From Lachnospiraceae bacterium (lineage in GTDB: Bacteria; Bacillota; Clostridia; Lachnospirales; Lachnospiraceae), in NCBI GenBank assembly GCA_022781925.1, contig JALESO010000080.1, forward strand, positions 1-49,425: a stretch of 49,425 nucleotides of DNA, given 5' to 3'. A model generated the notes under the pieces. That model saw only the letters and a list, made by a program, of their open reading frames with translations, searched no databases and was not told where the DNA came from. Shown piece by piece: positions 10,564 through 18,635 of this stretch (position 1 is its first letter; each line of letters begins with the position of its first letter). Position numbers and translations under genes: made by a program.

Positions 10564-11529
10564 ATGTCTTTTTCAGGTGAAATGAAAGAAGAAATTGCCC
10601 GTCTCATACCGGCGAAGGAAGAAGAAGTCCGGGCGGAGCTGATGGCGATCATCCGTTTCTGTGGAAGGATCCTCAGACAGGAAGAAAGCGTGGCAGTATT
10701 CATGGAAACAGAGAATGTCGTGCTGGCAAAGACGTATGTCAAATTAATAAAAAAGGCGTTTGATCTTCAGGTACAGCTGGAGATCCGGCGGCACGGAGCC
10801 GGTAAATACAATCAGTATTTCATCCTGCTGTCAGAACGGCCGGAGGATATGCTTTATTCGGAGGAACTGCCGGAACGGCAGAAGCTGCAGCGGGCATTGA
10901 GGGATATCTGTATGTGGAGCGCCCAGGCGGATCCCAGGGGATTTTTAAAGACACCGGGCAGCATGCGGGCTTATATCCGCGGGGCGTTTTTGTGTACAGG
11001 TTCCATGAGTGATCCGGGGAAATCCTATCATTTTGAGATGGTCTGCGAGGATGAACAGACGGCGCGGATCTTAAAAGAACTCATGGGCGGATTTTATGTA
11101 CACGGGAAAGTGATCCTGCGCAAACAGCGGTACATCGTGTATCTGAAAGACAGTGATGAGATCGTGCAGATCCTGAATGTCATGGAGGCACATAAGTCCC
11201 TGATGGAACTGGAGAATATCCGTATCATCAAGGATATGAGAAACAGTGCGAACCGTCAGTCCAACTGTGATTCTGCCAATATCAATAAAATGGTGCGGAC
11301 TGCAGCCAGACAGGTGGAGGATATCCGATACATAGAGGAACATCTCGGATTTGAGCAGCTGTCGCCACAGCTGCGGGAGATGGCGCAGGTACGTCTGGAG
11401 AATCCCGACGTATCATTGCAGGAACTGGGAACTTATCTGGATCCGCCGGTTGGAAAGTCCGGTGTGAATCACAGACTTAGAAAGTTGAAAGAAATAGCGG
11501 AAGGCTTGAGAACCGGGAGGGAGGAATAA
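10564..11529 (+). CDS. whiA: sporulation/cell-division regulator WhiA
   Basis: WhiA combines an inactive LAGLIDADG homing-endonuclease fold with a C-terminal helix-turn-helix. It regulates cell division and development in Gram-positive bacteria. The product has 321 residues. The N-terminal WhiA domain starts SFSGEMKEEIARL. The LAGLIDADG-like core contains YIRGAFLCTGSMSDPGKSYHFE. The C-terminal DNA-binding part reads RQSNCDSANINKMVRTAARQ and ends in an HTH with VSLQELGTYL and GVNHRLRKL. The start is preceded by TTGAGGAAACAGT. It sits between rapZ and a lipid kinase with almost no gaps, so it is probably part of the murB-rapZ operon. Confidence 0.96.
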   Translation: MSFSGEMKEEIARLIPAKEEEVRAELMAIIRFCGRILRQEESVAVFMETENVVLAKTYVKLIKKAFDLQVQLEIRRHGAGKYNQYFILLSERPEDMLYSEELPERQKLQRALRDICMWSAQADPRGFLKTPGSMRAYIRGAFLCTGSMSDPGKSYHFEMVCEDEQTARILKELMGGFYVHGKVILRKQRYIVYLKDSDEIVQILNVMEAHKSLMELENIRIIKDMRNSANRQSNCDSANINKMVRTAARQVEDIRYIEEHLGFEQLSPQLREMAQVRLENPDVSLQELGTYLDPPVGKSGVNHRLRKLKEIAEGLRTGREE

Positions 11530-11531
11530 AA

Positions 11532-12428
11532 ATGGATAAGAAAAAACTATTATTTATCTTTAATCCAAGATCCGGAAAAGGACAGATTCGAAACCAGCTG
11601 ATGACGATCGTGGATACTTTTGTCAAAAGCGGATATGAAGTGACGATTTATCCGACACAGGCAAAAGCCGATGCTGTCCGGAAAGTGGTTGAGGCATCAG
11701 ATGAATATGATCTGGTTGTCTGCAGCGGCGGGGACGGCACTCTGGATGAGGTAGTGACCGGCATGATGCAGTGTGACGGCATCGTTCCCATCGGATATAT
11801 CCCGGCGGGAAGTACCAATGACTTTGCACAGTCTTTGAAAATTCCGAAAAACATGCTTCAGGCTGCAGATATAGCGGTAAACGGTCAGCCGTTTCCATGT
11901 GATATCGGGGAATTTAATGAAGATTATTTTGTATATATTGCGGCTTTTGGCCTGTTTACGGATGTTTCTTATATGACAAATCAGAAGCTGAAAAATATCT
12001 TCGGCCATGTGGCATATATTCTGGAAAGTGCAAAAAGGCTGTATGATATTCCGTCCTATTATCTGGAAGTGGAAGTAAACGGAGAGACAATCCGGGATGA
12101 GTTTATCTATGGTATGATCACAAACTCTGTTTCTGTGGGCGGTATGAAGAATATGACCGGAAATAATGTGAAACTGGATGACGGTGAGTTCGAGGTGACA
12201 CTGATCAAGATGCCGCAGAATCCGATCCAGTTAAACGAAATTCTGGCAAATCTTGTGATGCCAAAGGATATCGAGACACCTTATATCTATACTTACAAGA
12301 CGGATCATATCAAACTCTGGTGTGATGATTATGTACCGTGGACCTTGGATGGAGAGTTCGGTGGAGAGCACAAAGAAGTGGAGATTTTCAACCGGTGCAG
12401 GCGCATCAGCTTTATGGTTGAAAAATAA
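11532..12428 (+). CDS. diacylglycerol/lipid kinase family protein (YegS/DagK-like)
   Basis: A lipid kinase of the diacylglycerol kinase catalytic family. It probably phosphorylates diacylglycerol or a related lipid at the inner face of the membrane, returning diacylglycerol from lipoteichoic acid synthesis to phosphatidate. The N-terminal half has FNPRSGKG and the nucleotide-binding GGDGTLDEVV, followed by PAGSTNDFA. The C-terminal beta-rich half has the LDDGEFEV segment and a final LDGE (WTLDGEFGG), as in DagB/YegS. The length of 298 residues is typical. GGAGGGAGGAAT just before the ATG lies inside the end of whiA. The start is only 2 bases after the whiA stop, so translation is probably coupled. 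Substrate identity is inferred from the family. Confidence 0.9.
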   Translation: MDKKKLLFIFNPRSGKGQIRNQLMTIVDTFVKSGYEVTIYPTQAKADAVRKVVEASDEYDLVVCSGGDGTLDEVVTGMMQCDGIVPIGYIPAGSTNDFAQSLKIPKNMLQAADIAVNGQPFPCDIGEFNEDYFVYIAAFGLFTDVSYMTNQKLKNIFGHVAYILESAKRLYDIPSYYLEVEVNGETIRDEFIYGMITNSVSVGGMKNMTGNNVKLDDGEFEVTLIKMPQNPIQLNEILANLVMPKDIETPYIYTYKTDHIKLWCDDYVPWTLDGEFGGEHKEVEIFNRCRRISFMVEK

Positions 12429-12454
12429 TACTTTCTTTTTTGGCGAGATACGGT

Positions 12455-12460
12455 TATAAT
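12455..12460 (+). promoter_or_regulatory. probable -10 of the fructose-bisphosphate aldolase promoter
   Basis: A perfect TATAAT lies 45 bases before the aldolase start, in an AT-rich gap. The -35 region 17 bases upstream (TTTCTT, 12432-12437) is poor, so the promoter is only probable. Confidence 0.5.
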
Positions 12461-12505
12461 GTTATTATATTAACAATATTTTTTAAACAAATGGAGGATC
12501 TCATT

Positions 12506-13369
12506 ATGTTAGTTTCAGCAAAAGAAATGCTTGAAAAAGCAAAAGCAGGTCACTATGCAGTTGGTCAGTTCAATATCAACAACCTTGAGTGGACAAAAGC
12601 AATCCTGTTAACCGCTCAGGAGAACAACTCTCCGGTTATTCTCGGTGTTTCCGAAGGTGCCGGCAAATATATGGCTGGTTACAAAACCGTTGTTGGTATG
12701 GTAAACGGTATGCTGGAAGAGTTAAATATCACTGTTCCGGTTGCATTACATCTTGACCACGGCAGCTATGATGCCTGCTACAAATGCATCGAAGCTGGTT
12801 TCTCATCTGTAATGTTTGATGGTTCTCATTATCCGATCAAAGAGAACGTTGCAAAGACGAAAGAACTTGTTGCTGTATGCAAAGAGAAAGGTTTATCTCT
12901 TGAGGCAGAAGTTGGCGCTATCGGCGGCGAGGAAGACGGCGTTGTCGGAATGGGCGAGTGTGCAGATCCGGACGAGTGTAAAGCGATCGCTGATCTTGGT
13001 GTAACAATGCTTGCAGCAGGTATCGGTAACATCCACGGAAAATATCCGGAAAACTGGGCTGGATTAAGCTTTGAGACTCTGGATGCTATCCAGCAGAAGA
13101 CAGGCGATATGCCGTTAGTTCTTCACGGTGGTACAGGTATTCCGGATGACATGATCAAGAAAGCAATCTCTCTCGGTGTTGCAAAGATCAATGTAAATAC
13201 AGAGTGCCAGCTTGTATTCGCTGAAGCTACAAGAAAATATATCGAAGAGGGCAAAGATCTGGTAGGTAAAGGATTCGATCCTAGAAAAGTACTTGCTCCT
13301 GGTTTTGAAGCAATCAAAGCAAAAGTAAAAGAGAAAATGGAAATTTTCGGTTCTATCGACAAAGCCTGA
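12506..13369 (+). CDS. fba: class II fructose-bisphosphate aldolase
   Basis: This zinc enzyme cleaves fructose 1,6-bisphosphate to dihydroxyacetone phosphate and glyceraldehyde 3-phosphate in glycolysis. It is of the 287-residue FbaA/GatY type. The metal and catalytic segments are visible: LHLDHGSYD (catalytic Asp and zinc His), EAEVGAIGGEEDGV, GNIHGKYP (zinc His), LHGGTGIPDDM (zinc His) and KINVNTECQ for phosphate binding. I use ATG 12506 because GGAGG lies at 12493-12497. An upstream in-frame ATG at 12440 falls within the promoter region. Codon use looks more biased than in neighbours (many GTT, GGT and CTT codons), as expected for a highly expressed glycolytic gene. It is flanked by its own promoter and probable terminator. 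Confidence 0.96.
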   Translation: MLVSAKEMLEKAKAGHYAVGQFNINNLEWTKAILLTAQENNSPVILGVSEGAGKYMAGYKTVVGMVNGMLEELNITVPVALHLDHGSYDACYKCIEAGFSSVMFDGSHYPIKENVAKTKELVAVCKEKGLSLEAEVGAIGGEEDGVVGMGECADPDECKAIADLGVTMLAAGIGNIHGKYPENWAGLSFETLDAIQQKTGDMPLVLHGGTGIPDDMIKKAISLGVAKINVNTECQLVFAEATRKYIEEGKDLVGKGFDPRKVLAPGFEAIKAKVKEKMEIFGSIDKA

Positions 13370-13373
13370 GTTT

Positions 13374-13407
13374 TTGTAAAAAATCACGAAAATGTAAGTT
13401 TTTACAA
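13374..13407 (+). terminator. possible terminator of the aldolase gene
   Basis: TTGTAAAAA (13374-13382) pairs with TTTTTACAA (13399-13407) directly after the stop codon. The stem is AT-rich and weak. Confidence 0.4.
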
Positions 13408-13446
13408 TTCATAATTGTTGAAATGGACAAAAATGTTTTCGGCCTC

Positions 13447-13475
13447 TTGCAATTTTCAGAATTTTGTACTATGTT
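13447..13475 (+). promoter_or_regulatory. promoter of the glutamine synthetase gene
   Basis: TTGCAA (13447-13452) and TATGTT (13470-13475) are separated by 17 bases. Transcription from here gives a leader of about 205 bases before glnN, containing the hairpin at 13505-13537. Confidence 0.65.
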
Positions 13476-13504
13476 AATTGCAAGACATGAATACGTGCTG
13501 AACA

Positions 13505-13540
13505 AGGGTGTTCCAACAAATGGTGGAATACCCTTTTCTG
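13505..13540 (+). promoter_or_regulatory. terminator-like hairpin in the glnN leader
   Basis: AAGGGTGTTCCA pairs with TGGAATACCCTT over an 8-base loop, and TTTTC follows. It lies between the glnN promoter and the gene, so it could act as an attenuator. The rest of the 317-base gap contains the aldolase terminator, the promoter and AT-rich sequence without other clear signals. Confidence 0.5.
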
Positions 13541-13686
13541 CTATAAAAAGATAAATTTGATTGTTTAACCAAATATCTGTTTTAATATGGCAGAATTGCT
13601 CCGGATACATAAAAGATGAAGATGGAAGCAGATCAGTATATACTCAGGGGACTGTAAAAATTTGAGAAAAGAGAGGAATCAAGAAG

Positions 13687-15801
13687 ATGAGTGAATATTT
13701 CAAAGTCGCTGATATTTTCGGTGAAAATGTATTCAATGATACTGTGATGAAGGAAAGACTTCCGAAGAAAGTATATCAGAAATTGCAGGAGACCATCAAA
13801 GAGGGAACAGATCTGGATCTTGCAACAGCAGATATCATTGCACATGAGATGAAGGAATGGGCGATCGAGCAGGGCGCAACCCATTATACCCATTGGTTCC
13901 AGCCGCTGACCGGTGTGACAGCAGAGAAACATGATTCATTTATCACCGCTCCGAATGAGCAGGGTAAGGTACTGATGAGCTTTTCCGGTAAAGAACTGAT
14001 CAAAGGTGAGCCGGATGCATCTTCTTTCCCGTCCGGTGGACTCCGTGCTACCTGCGAGGCAAGAGGATATACAGCATGGGATTGTACTTCTTACGCATTC
14101 GTAAGACATGATGCAGCAGGTGCAACACTTTGTATTCCGACCGCGTTCTGTTCTTACACAGGTGAAGCACTGGATCAGAAGACACCGCTGCTTCGTTCCA
14201 TGCAGGCCATCAACACTCAGGCACTTCGTCTGCTGAGATTATTCGGAAACACAACTTCCAGAAAAGTTACTCCATCTGTTGGTTCCGAGCAGGAATATTT
14301 CCTGGTAGACAAAGAGAAATATTTAAAGAGAAAAGACCTGATCTATACCGGACGTACTTTATTCGGTTCCATGCCGGCAAAAGGACAGGAGATGGACGAT
14401 CACTATTTCGGAAGCATCCGTCCACGTATTGCTGCATTTATGAAAGATGTCAATGAGGAACTGTGGAAACTGGGTGTTCCGGCAAAGACACAGCATAATG
14501 AGGTAGCTCCGGCACAGCATGAGCTGGCTCCAATCTATGAGACATGTAACCTGGCACTGGATCACAACCATCTGGTTATGGAAGTGCTGAAAAAGAAAGC
14601 AAATGAGCACGGTCTTCAGTGCCTGCTTCATGAGAAACCATTTGACGGTGTCAACGGTTCCGGTAAACACAACAACTGGTCCATCACAACAGATGATGGC
14701 ATCAACCTGTTAGATCCGGGCAAAACACCGCATGAGAATATTCAGTTCCTTCTGGTACTTGCCTGCATCCTGAAAGCAGTAGATGATCACGCAGATCTTC
14801 TTCGCTGGTCCGCAGCAGATGTCGGAAACGACCACAGACTTGGTGCAAATGAGGCACCGCCAGCCATCATTTCCGTATTCCTTGGCGAGCAGCTTGACGA
14901 TGTGATCACACAGCTGATCAGCACAGGTTCTGCAACACACTCCTTAAAGGGTGGTGTATTACAGACAGGTGTTGCTTCTCTCCCGGATCTTGCAAAAGAT
15001 GCAACAGACCGAAACAGAACCTCACCGTTTGCATTTACAGGAAACAAATTCGAGTTCCGTATGGTTGGTTCCCAGGATTCCATCTCTGCACCAAACGTTG
15101 TATTAAATACCATCGTTGCAGAAGCTTTTGAGGAAGCATGCGATGAACTGGAGAAAGCAGAAGATGTAAACGAGAAAGCACATGACCTGATCAAGAAATA
15201 TCTGACAGATCACCAGAGAATCATCTTCAATGGCGACGGATATTCTGATGCATGGGTAGAAGAGGCTGGCCGCAGAGGTTTACCGAATATCAGATCCATG
15301 GTAGATGCGATCCCGGCACTGACCACAGACAAAGCAATTGCTATGTTTGAGAAGTTCGGTGTATTTACAAAAGCTGAACTGGAGTCCCGTGAGGAGATCC
15401 AGTACGAGATCTATGCAAAAGAGATCAACATCGAGGCAAGAGCCATGATCAACATCACAAGTAAGACACTGATCCCGTCAGTCATCAAATACATTACTTC
15501 TCTGGCAGAGTCTATCAATGCAGTGAAAGCTGCTTGCGATTGTGACATCAGCGTTCAGACAGAATTATTACAGGAGGCATCCGGATTATTGTCTGATGCG
15601 AAAGTTGCTCTGGCAAAACTGGAAGAAGTGACAGACAAAGGTTTGACCATGGGCGATGGCGCAGAGCGTGCTGCTTACTATCGTGATGAAGTTACAACTG
15701 CTATGGCAGAGCTTCGTGCACCGATCGACAAACTTGAGATTATCGTGGATAAGAAAGTATGGCCGATGCCATCTTACGGCGATCTCATCTTTGAGGTTTA
15801 A
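13687..15801 (+). CDS. glnN: type III glutamine synthetase
   Basis: A type III (GlnN) glutamine synthetase, which condenses ammonia and glutamate to glutamine with ATP. The 704-residue length is diagnostic, since types I and II are much shorter. Visible family landmarks include [12 protein letters not shown] near the N-terminus, [30 protein letters not shown] (metal-binding glutamates), [16 protein letters not shown] and [11 protein letters not shown] in the catalytic core. [20 protein letters not shown] is the region binding ATP and glutamate. The start follows GAGAGGAATCAAGAAG. The gene stands alone behind its own promoter and leader hairpin. No glnB, amtB or glnR-type regulator is in the window. 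Confidence 0.97.
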   Translation: MSEYFKVADIFGENVFNDTVMKERLPKKVYQKLQETIKEGTDLDLATADIIAHEMKEWAIEQGATHYTHWFQPLTGVTAEKHDSFITAPNEQGKVLMSFSGKELIKGEPDASSFPSGGLRATCEARGYTAWDCTSYAFVRHDAAGATLCIPTAFCSYTGEALDQKTPLLRSMQAINTQALRLLRLFGNTTSRKVTPSVGSEQEYFLVDKEKYLKRKDLIYTGRTLFGSMPAKGQEMDDHYFGSIRPRIAAFMKDVNEELWKLGVPAKTQHNEVAPAQHELAPIYETCNLALDHNHLVMEVLKKKANEHGLQCLLHEKPFDGVNGSGKHNNWSITTDDGINLLDPGKTPHENIQFLLVLACILKAVDDHADLLRWSAADVGNDHRLGANEAPPAIISVFLGEQLDDVITQLISTGSATHSLKGGVLQTGVASLPDLAKDATDRNRTSPFAFTGNKFEFRMVGSQDSISAPNVVLNTIVAEAFEEACDELEKAEDVNEKAHDLIKKYLTDHQRIIFNGDGYSDAWVEEAGRRGLPNIRSMVDAIPALTTDKAIAMFEKFGVFTKAELESREEIQYEIYAKEINIEARAMINITSKTLIPSVIKYITSLAESINAVKAACDCDISVQTELLQEASGLLSDAKVALAKLEEVTDKGLTMGDGAERAAYYRDEVTTAMAELRAPIDKLEIIVDKKVWPMPSYGDLIFEV

Positions 15802-15841
15802 GAAACGGTATTATCTAATCCCCTTAGTTAGTATATACATC

Positions 15842-15885
15842 AAAAAGAAAAAGAACCGGAATTTCTTCCGGTTCTTTTTCTTTTT
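15842..15885. terminator. bidirectional terminator between glnN and the S1-domain gene
   Basis: A 20-bp perfect stem (15842-15861 with 15866-15885) has a TTTC loop. It is A-rich on the left and T-rich on the right, so it works in both directions for these convergent genes. Confidence 0.93.
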
Positions 15886-15888
15886 GAA

Positions 15889-16722
15889 TTATACCCGGCG
15901 GATTCCTCTGTCGGTGAACTCGATCAGGCGTTCTTTGTAGAGGTGTCCTACCGCACGTTTGAATGCGTTTTTACTCATGTGGGCTTCCCGTTTGATGATC
16001 TCCGGTGAAGCTTTGTCATTAAATGGAAGCACTCCGCCATATTCATCAATGATCCGTAATACTTCTTCCGCATCGGCATTCATCTGGACATATGCTTTGG
16101 CGCGGATGGTCAGATCCAGTTTGCCATCCGGTTTGCGGTTTGTAACATTTGCTTCAATGATATCACCGATTTTTAATGCGGTTGTATTTTCAAATCCAGG
16201 GATGCGGGCAGAATATTTATCATCCACGGCAACAAAGGTACCGAAATTCTCACTGAATTCATAAACGCGGCCGGTTACGGTATCGCCTTTTTTGTAAGGG
16301 GAGTCCGTGGAGAGCAAATGGTAAATACCTTCCATCGTAGCGCAGAGGCGGTTACTCTTGTCGATATACAGTGTGACTAATACTTCGTCGCCCTCATGTA
16401 CTTTGCGTAGCTGCTCCTTGAATGGAAGCAGCAGATCTTTCTCCAGTCCCCAATCCAGAAATGCACCAATCTTGGTGACCTGAAGCACTTTCAGCACTGC
16501 GAAACCGCCAAGGGTCAGTTTCGGTTCGTTGGTGGTAGCGATCAGACGATCCTTGGAGTCTTTATATAAGAAGACTTCCAGTTTGTCGTGAAGTTTTGTT
16601 CCCTCCGGAACCTGTTTGGCAGGGAGCAGGACACGGGTCTCGTCCTCCGGCTGCTCTGCGAGATAGACACCGAAGTCTACCTGTTTTACTACGGTAAGAA
16701 TCTGTTTTTCTCCTAATTTCAT
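15889..16722 (-). CDS. S1 RNA-binding domain protein (CvfB/YitL family)
   Basis: A CvfB-type protein of 277 residues. It has three S1-like OB domains (about 5-60, 65-130 and 140-215) followed by a winged-helix C-terminal domain (about 220-277, with INDEYGG-like and MSKNAFKRAVGHLYKERLIEF segments). Staphylococcal CvfB binds RNA and affects virulence gene expression. The function in this organism is not known, but an RNA-binding role is likely. The third S1 domain contains RVYEFSENFGTFVAVDD, typical of the fold. The ribosome site (AAAGGACGG) is 10 or more bases from the ATG. The gene ends at the shared terminator with glnN and lies just downstream of the thioesterase on the same strand (33-base gap), so the two are probably co-transcribed. 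Confidence 0.9.
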   Translation of the reverse strand: MKLGEKQILTVVKQVDFGVYLAEQPEDETRVLLPAKQVPEGTKLHDKLEVFLYKDSKDRLIATTNEPKLTLGGFAVLKVLQVTKIGAFLDWGLEKDLLLPFKEQLRKVHEGDEVLVTLYIDKSNRLCATMEGIYHLLSTDSPYKKGDTVTGRVYEFSENFGTFVAVDDKYSARIPGFENTTALKIGDIIEANVTNRKPDGKLDLTIRAKAYVQMNADAEEVLRIIDEYGGVLPFNDKASPEIIKREAHMSKNAFKRAVGHLYKERLIEFTDRGIRRV

Positions 16723-16755
16723 CTGTGTTTCCGTCCTTTCGTGTCTGTTTTTGTA

Positions 16756-17484
16756 TTAATCAGCCTGAGCCGGAACCGGTGCAAGCTGGAATTCAACAAT
16801 GGCATATGGTTTGCCTTCTGCGTCGTTCAGGGATACTTTCAGCATATCATCTTCCTGATGGTATACCGGATAGATGGTGTCGCCGTATACGGCGGAATTG
16901 CGGTATTCTACCCGCAACTGGCGGATCTGTGCGCCCTCCGGCAGACATTCCATGGCCATAGGTACATAGCGTTCATTATTGACGTGGTTGTTGGAGTCAA
17001 TATCATAGCGGTGCACCTGAATCGGTGTAATGCTGATACCTTCTGCCAGCGGTGCAATCTTGCGGGATGCTTCCTCCATGGGAAGGGCAGATTCGCAGGC
17101 ATACAGATCACATACTTCCTGCGGAATCCGTTCCGGTCGTCCGGTCCTGATATTCATATAGATCCAGTTGGTGTTTGCGTAGGCCAGAAGATTATCTTCG
17201 GAATCTTCCATTTTAAAATTACGGTAGCCGAAAAAGGCTTTCCAGCCGTGTGCCCATGTGCTGACGGTGATCTCTTCGCCAAATTTCGGATAGCGGTTGA
17301 TGATGATCTGCCAGGAAGAAAGGATCCAGGCATAGCCCTGCTCCATCATGACTTCGATCCCCTGACCGATGGAATCGGAGTGGAAGGTACTGCAGTCCTG
17401 AAAATAATTGATGACAGAGGGCAGTGTCATACGAAGCTGGCTGTCTACCTCACTGAATCTGACGCGGCTTTTAAATTGGTACAT
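16756..17484 (-). CDS. acyl-ACP thioesterase
   Basis: A FatA/FatB-type acyl-ACP thioesterase that releases free fatty acids from acyl carrier protein. It consists of two hotdog folds in tandem over 242 residues. The first fold has RVRFSEVDSQLRMTLPSVINYFQDCSTFHSDS and SSWQIIINRYP. The second has VHRYDIDSNNHVNNERYVP, which carries the Asn/His catalytic region. I chose ATG 17484 because AAGGAGG lies about 9 bases before it; the ATG at 17493 touches the ribosome site. The gene lies on the minus strand with the CvfB-like gene after it. It probably sets the chain length of, or disposes of, acyl chains in this anaerobe, although no fatty acid synthesis genes are adjacent. Confidence 0.93.
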   Translation of the reverse strand: MYQFKSRVRFSEVDSQLRMTLPSVINYFQDCSTFHSDSIGQGIEVMMEQGYAWILSSWQIIINRYPKFGEEITVSTWAHGWKAFFGYRNFKMEDSEDNLLAYANTNWIYMNIRTGRPERIPQEVCDLYACESALPMEEASRKIAPLAEGISITPIQVHRYDIDSNNHVNNERYVPMAMECLPEGAQIRQLRVEYRNSAVYGDTIYPVYHQEDDMLKVSLNDAEGKPYAIVEFQLAPVPAQAD

Positions 17485-17545
17485 GAAAATCATCCTCCTT
17501 AAAAAACAGGATAGCGGATGTTCCGCATTATTCTTTTGGTTAGAA

Positions 17546-17573
17546 AAAAAGCACCATTTACATGGTGCTTTCT
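17546..17573 (-). terminator. terminator of tRNA-Gln
   Basis: On the minus strand AAAGCACCAT pairs with ATGGTGCTTT, followed by a T run. It sits immediately downstream of the tRNA-Gln gene. Confidence 0.9.
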
Positions 17574-17579
17574 AAAAAA

Positions 17580-17651
17580 CTGGCCCACAAGGATTCGAAC
17601 CTTGAAATGACGGAGTCAGAGTCCGTTGCCTTACCATTTGGCGATGGGCCA
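17580..17651 (-). tRNA. tRNA-Gln(CUG)
   Basis: On the minus strand the sequence folds as a standard tRNA. The acceptor TGGCCCA pairs with TGGGCCA, and the D arm is GCC...GGC. The anticodon stem ACGGA/TCCGT has loop CTCTGAC, giving anticodon CTG, which reads CAG (Gln). The T arm is CAAGG-TTCGAAT-CCTTG. The discriminator is G, as expected for glutamine. No CCA is encoded. The tRNA is 72 bases long and stands alone between its promoter and a terminator. Confidence 0.95.
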
Positions 17652-17710
17652 TTACTTGTTGTCGAGGACTTTGTTTTAGCTGTTTGCCTCATGTCCTGTC
17701 GACAAGTGTT

Positions 17711-17739
17711 ATTATAGGGCAAGTTTCCAAGGATTGCAA
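17711..17739 (-). promoter_or_regulatory. promoter of tRNA-Gln
   Basis: On the minus strand, TTGCAA (17734-17739) and TATAAT (17711-17716) are 17 bases apart, with the tRNA about 60 bases downstream. The rest of the 340-base gap (17485-17826) holds the tRNA, its terminator and AT-rich DNA. Confidence 0.85.
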
Positions 17740-17826
17740 CCCCTTTTTTTGGAAAACTACGTTAGAATATTTAACTAAAACTTGTTAATAATCTGACATT
17801 TTATATATAAAAACTGTAAACGGAAA

Positions 17827-18468
17827 CTAGAAAATGATTTCGCCATTCACAATGCCGAATTCTTCTGAATCTTCAGAATCCATCACAGCCTGACCACTGG
17901 TTGCTTCTGTGACCTGTGTGCAGAAATCCGTGAATTTTTCTTCCGGAACCATCAGATTTATGGTGACTGAGTCGGTATAGTGGGTGTCCAGGGTGAAAAT
18001 CTGATTCTGTGCGATGAGATATTGCAGTTTCCCGATACCGGTATAGTCTGTGGTGATGTGCAGTTTTTTCCCAAATTGCTTTTCTATGATGGAACTGGCA
18101 GCCAGACCGGCCTGGGTGGCAGCCTGATATGCACGGACAAGTCCGCCGGTGCCAAGCAATGTGCCACCAAAATAACGTGTCACTACTACGATACAGTTGT
18201 GGATCTCCTCCCGGAGCAGCACATCCAGGATCGGCCGTCCGGCAGTTCCGGATGGTTCTCCGTCATCACTGCATCTGGTACATTCGTTATTTTTGCCAAT
18301 AGTGTAAGCGTGACAGTTGTGCCGTGCATCCCAGTATTCCTTTTTGATCTTATTTAAGAAGGCAACGGCTTCTTCCTCTGAGGTGACAGGAAGGGTGTGG
18401 GCGATGAAGCGGGATTTTTTCTCCTCAATCTCGCCTTCTCCGGCCTGATAAAGAACTTTATATCTCAT
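17827..18468 (-). CDS. YigZ/IMPACT family protein
   Basis: A YigZ-type protein of 213 residues. The N-terminal IMPACT domain (about 1-125) has EKKSRFIAHTLPV, RHNCHAYTIG, DDGEPSGTAGRPIL and VVVTRYFGGTLLGTGGLVRAY. A C-terminal ferredoxin-like domain (DUF1949, about 140-200) follows, with YTGIGKLQYLI. Family members bind nucleic acid or elongation-factor-like partners, and the bacterial function is unsettled. The ATG is preceded by AAAAAGGAGTAATT, a good ribosome site. It is divergent from the PBP gene, with 167 bases between them, where I see no strong promoter match. Confidence 0.92.
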   Translation of the reverse strand: MRYKVLYQAGEGEIEEKKSRFIAHTLPVTSEEEAVAFLNKIKKEYWDARHNCHAYTIGKNNECTRCSDDGEPSGTAGRPILDVLLREEIHNCIVVVTRYFGGTLLGTGGLVRAYQAATQAGLAASSIIEKQFGKKLHITTDYTGIGKLQYLIAQNQIFTLDTHYTDSVTINLMVPEEKFTDFCTQVTEATSGQAVMDSEDSEEFGIVNGEIIF

Positions 18469-18635
18469 AATTACTCCTTTTTGCGTGAATCTGTGATCGT
18501 CTTTTTGGATAAAAATATCTATAACTGCAGGCAGGTTTTATACTTCTTTTAGAAATCCGCCTGGTTCTGAATATAGACAGTATATCGCATTAATGGTAAG
18601 ATAGGCAATATAGGAACTCGATTTGGAGGTTTTTT

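Noticed and set aside
16741..17502. 253-residue plus-strand frame
   Set aside because: It is antisense to the acyl-ACP thioesterase, which has clear family motifs and a good ribosome site.
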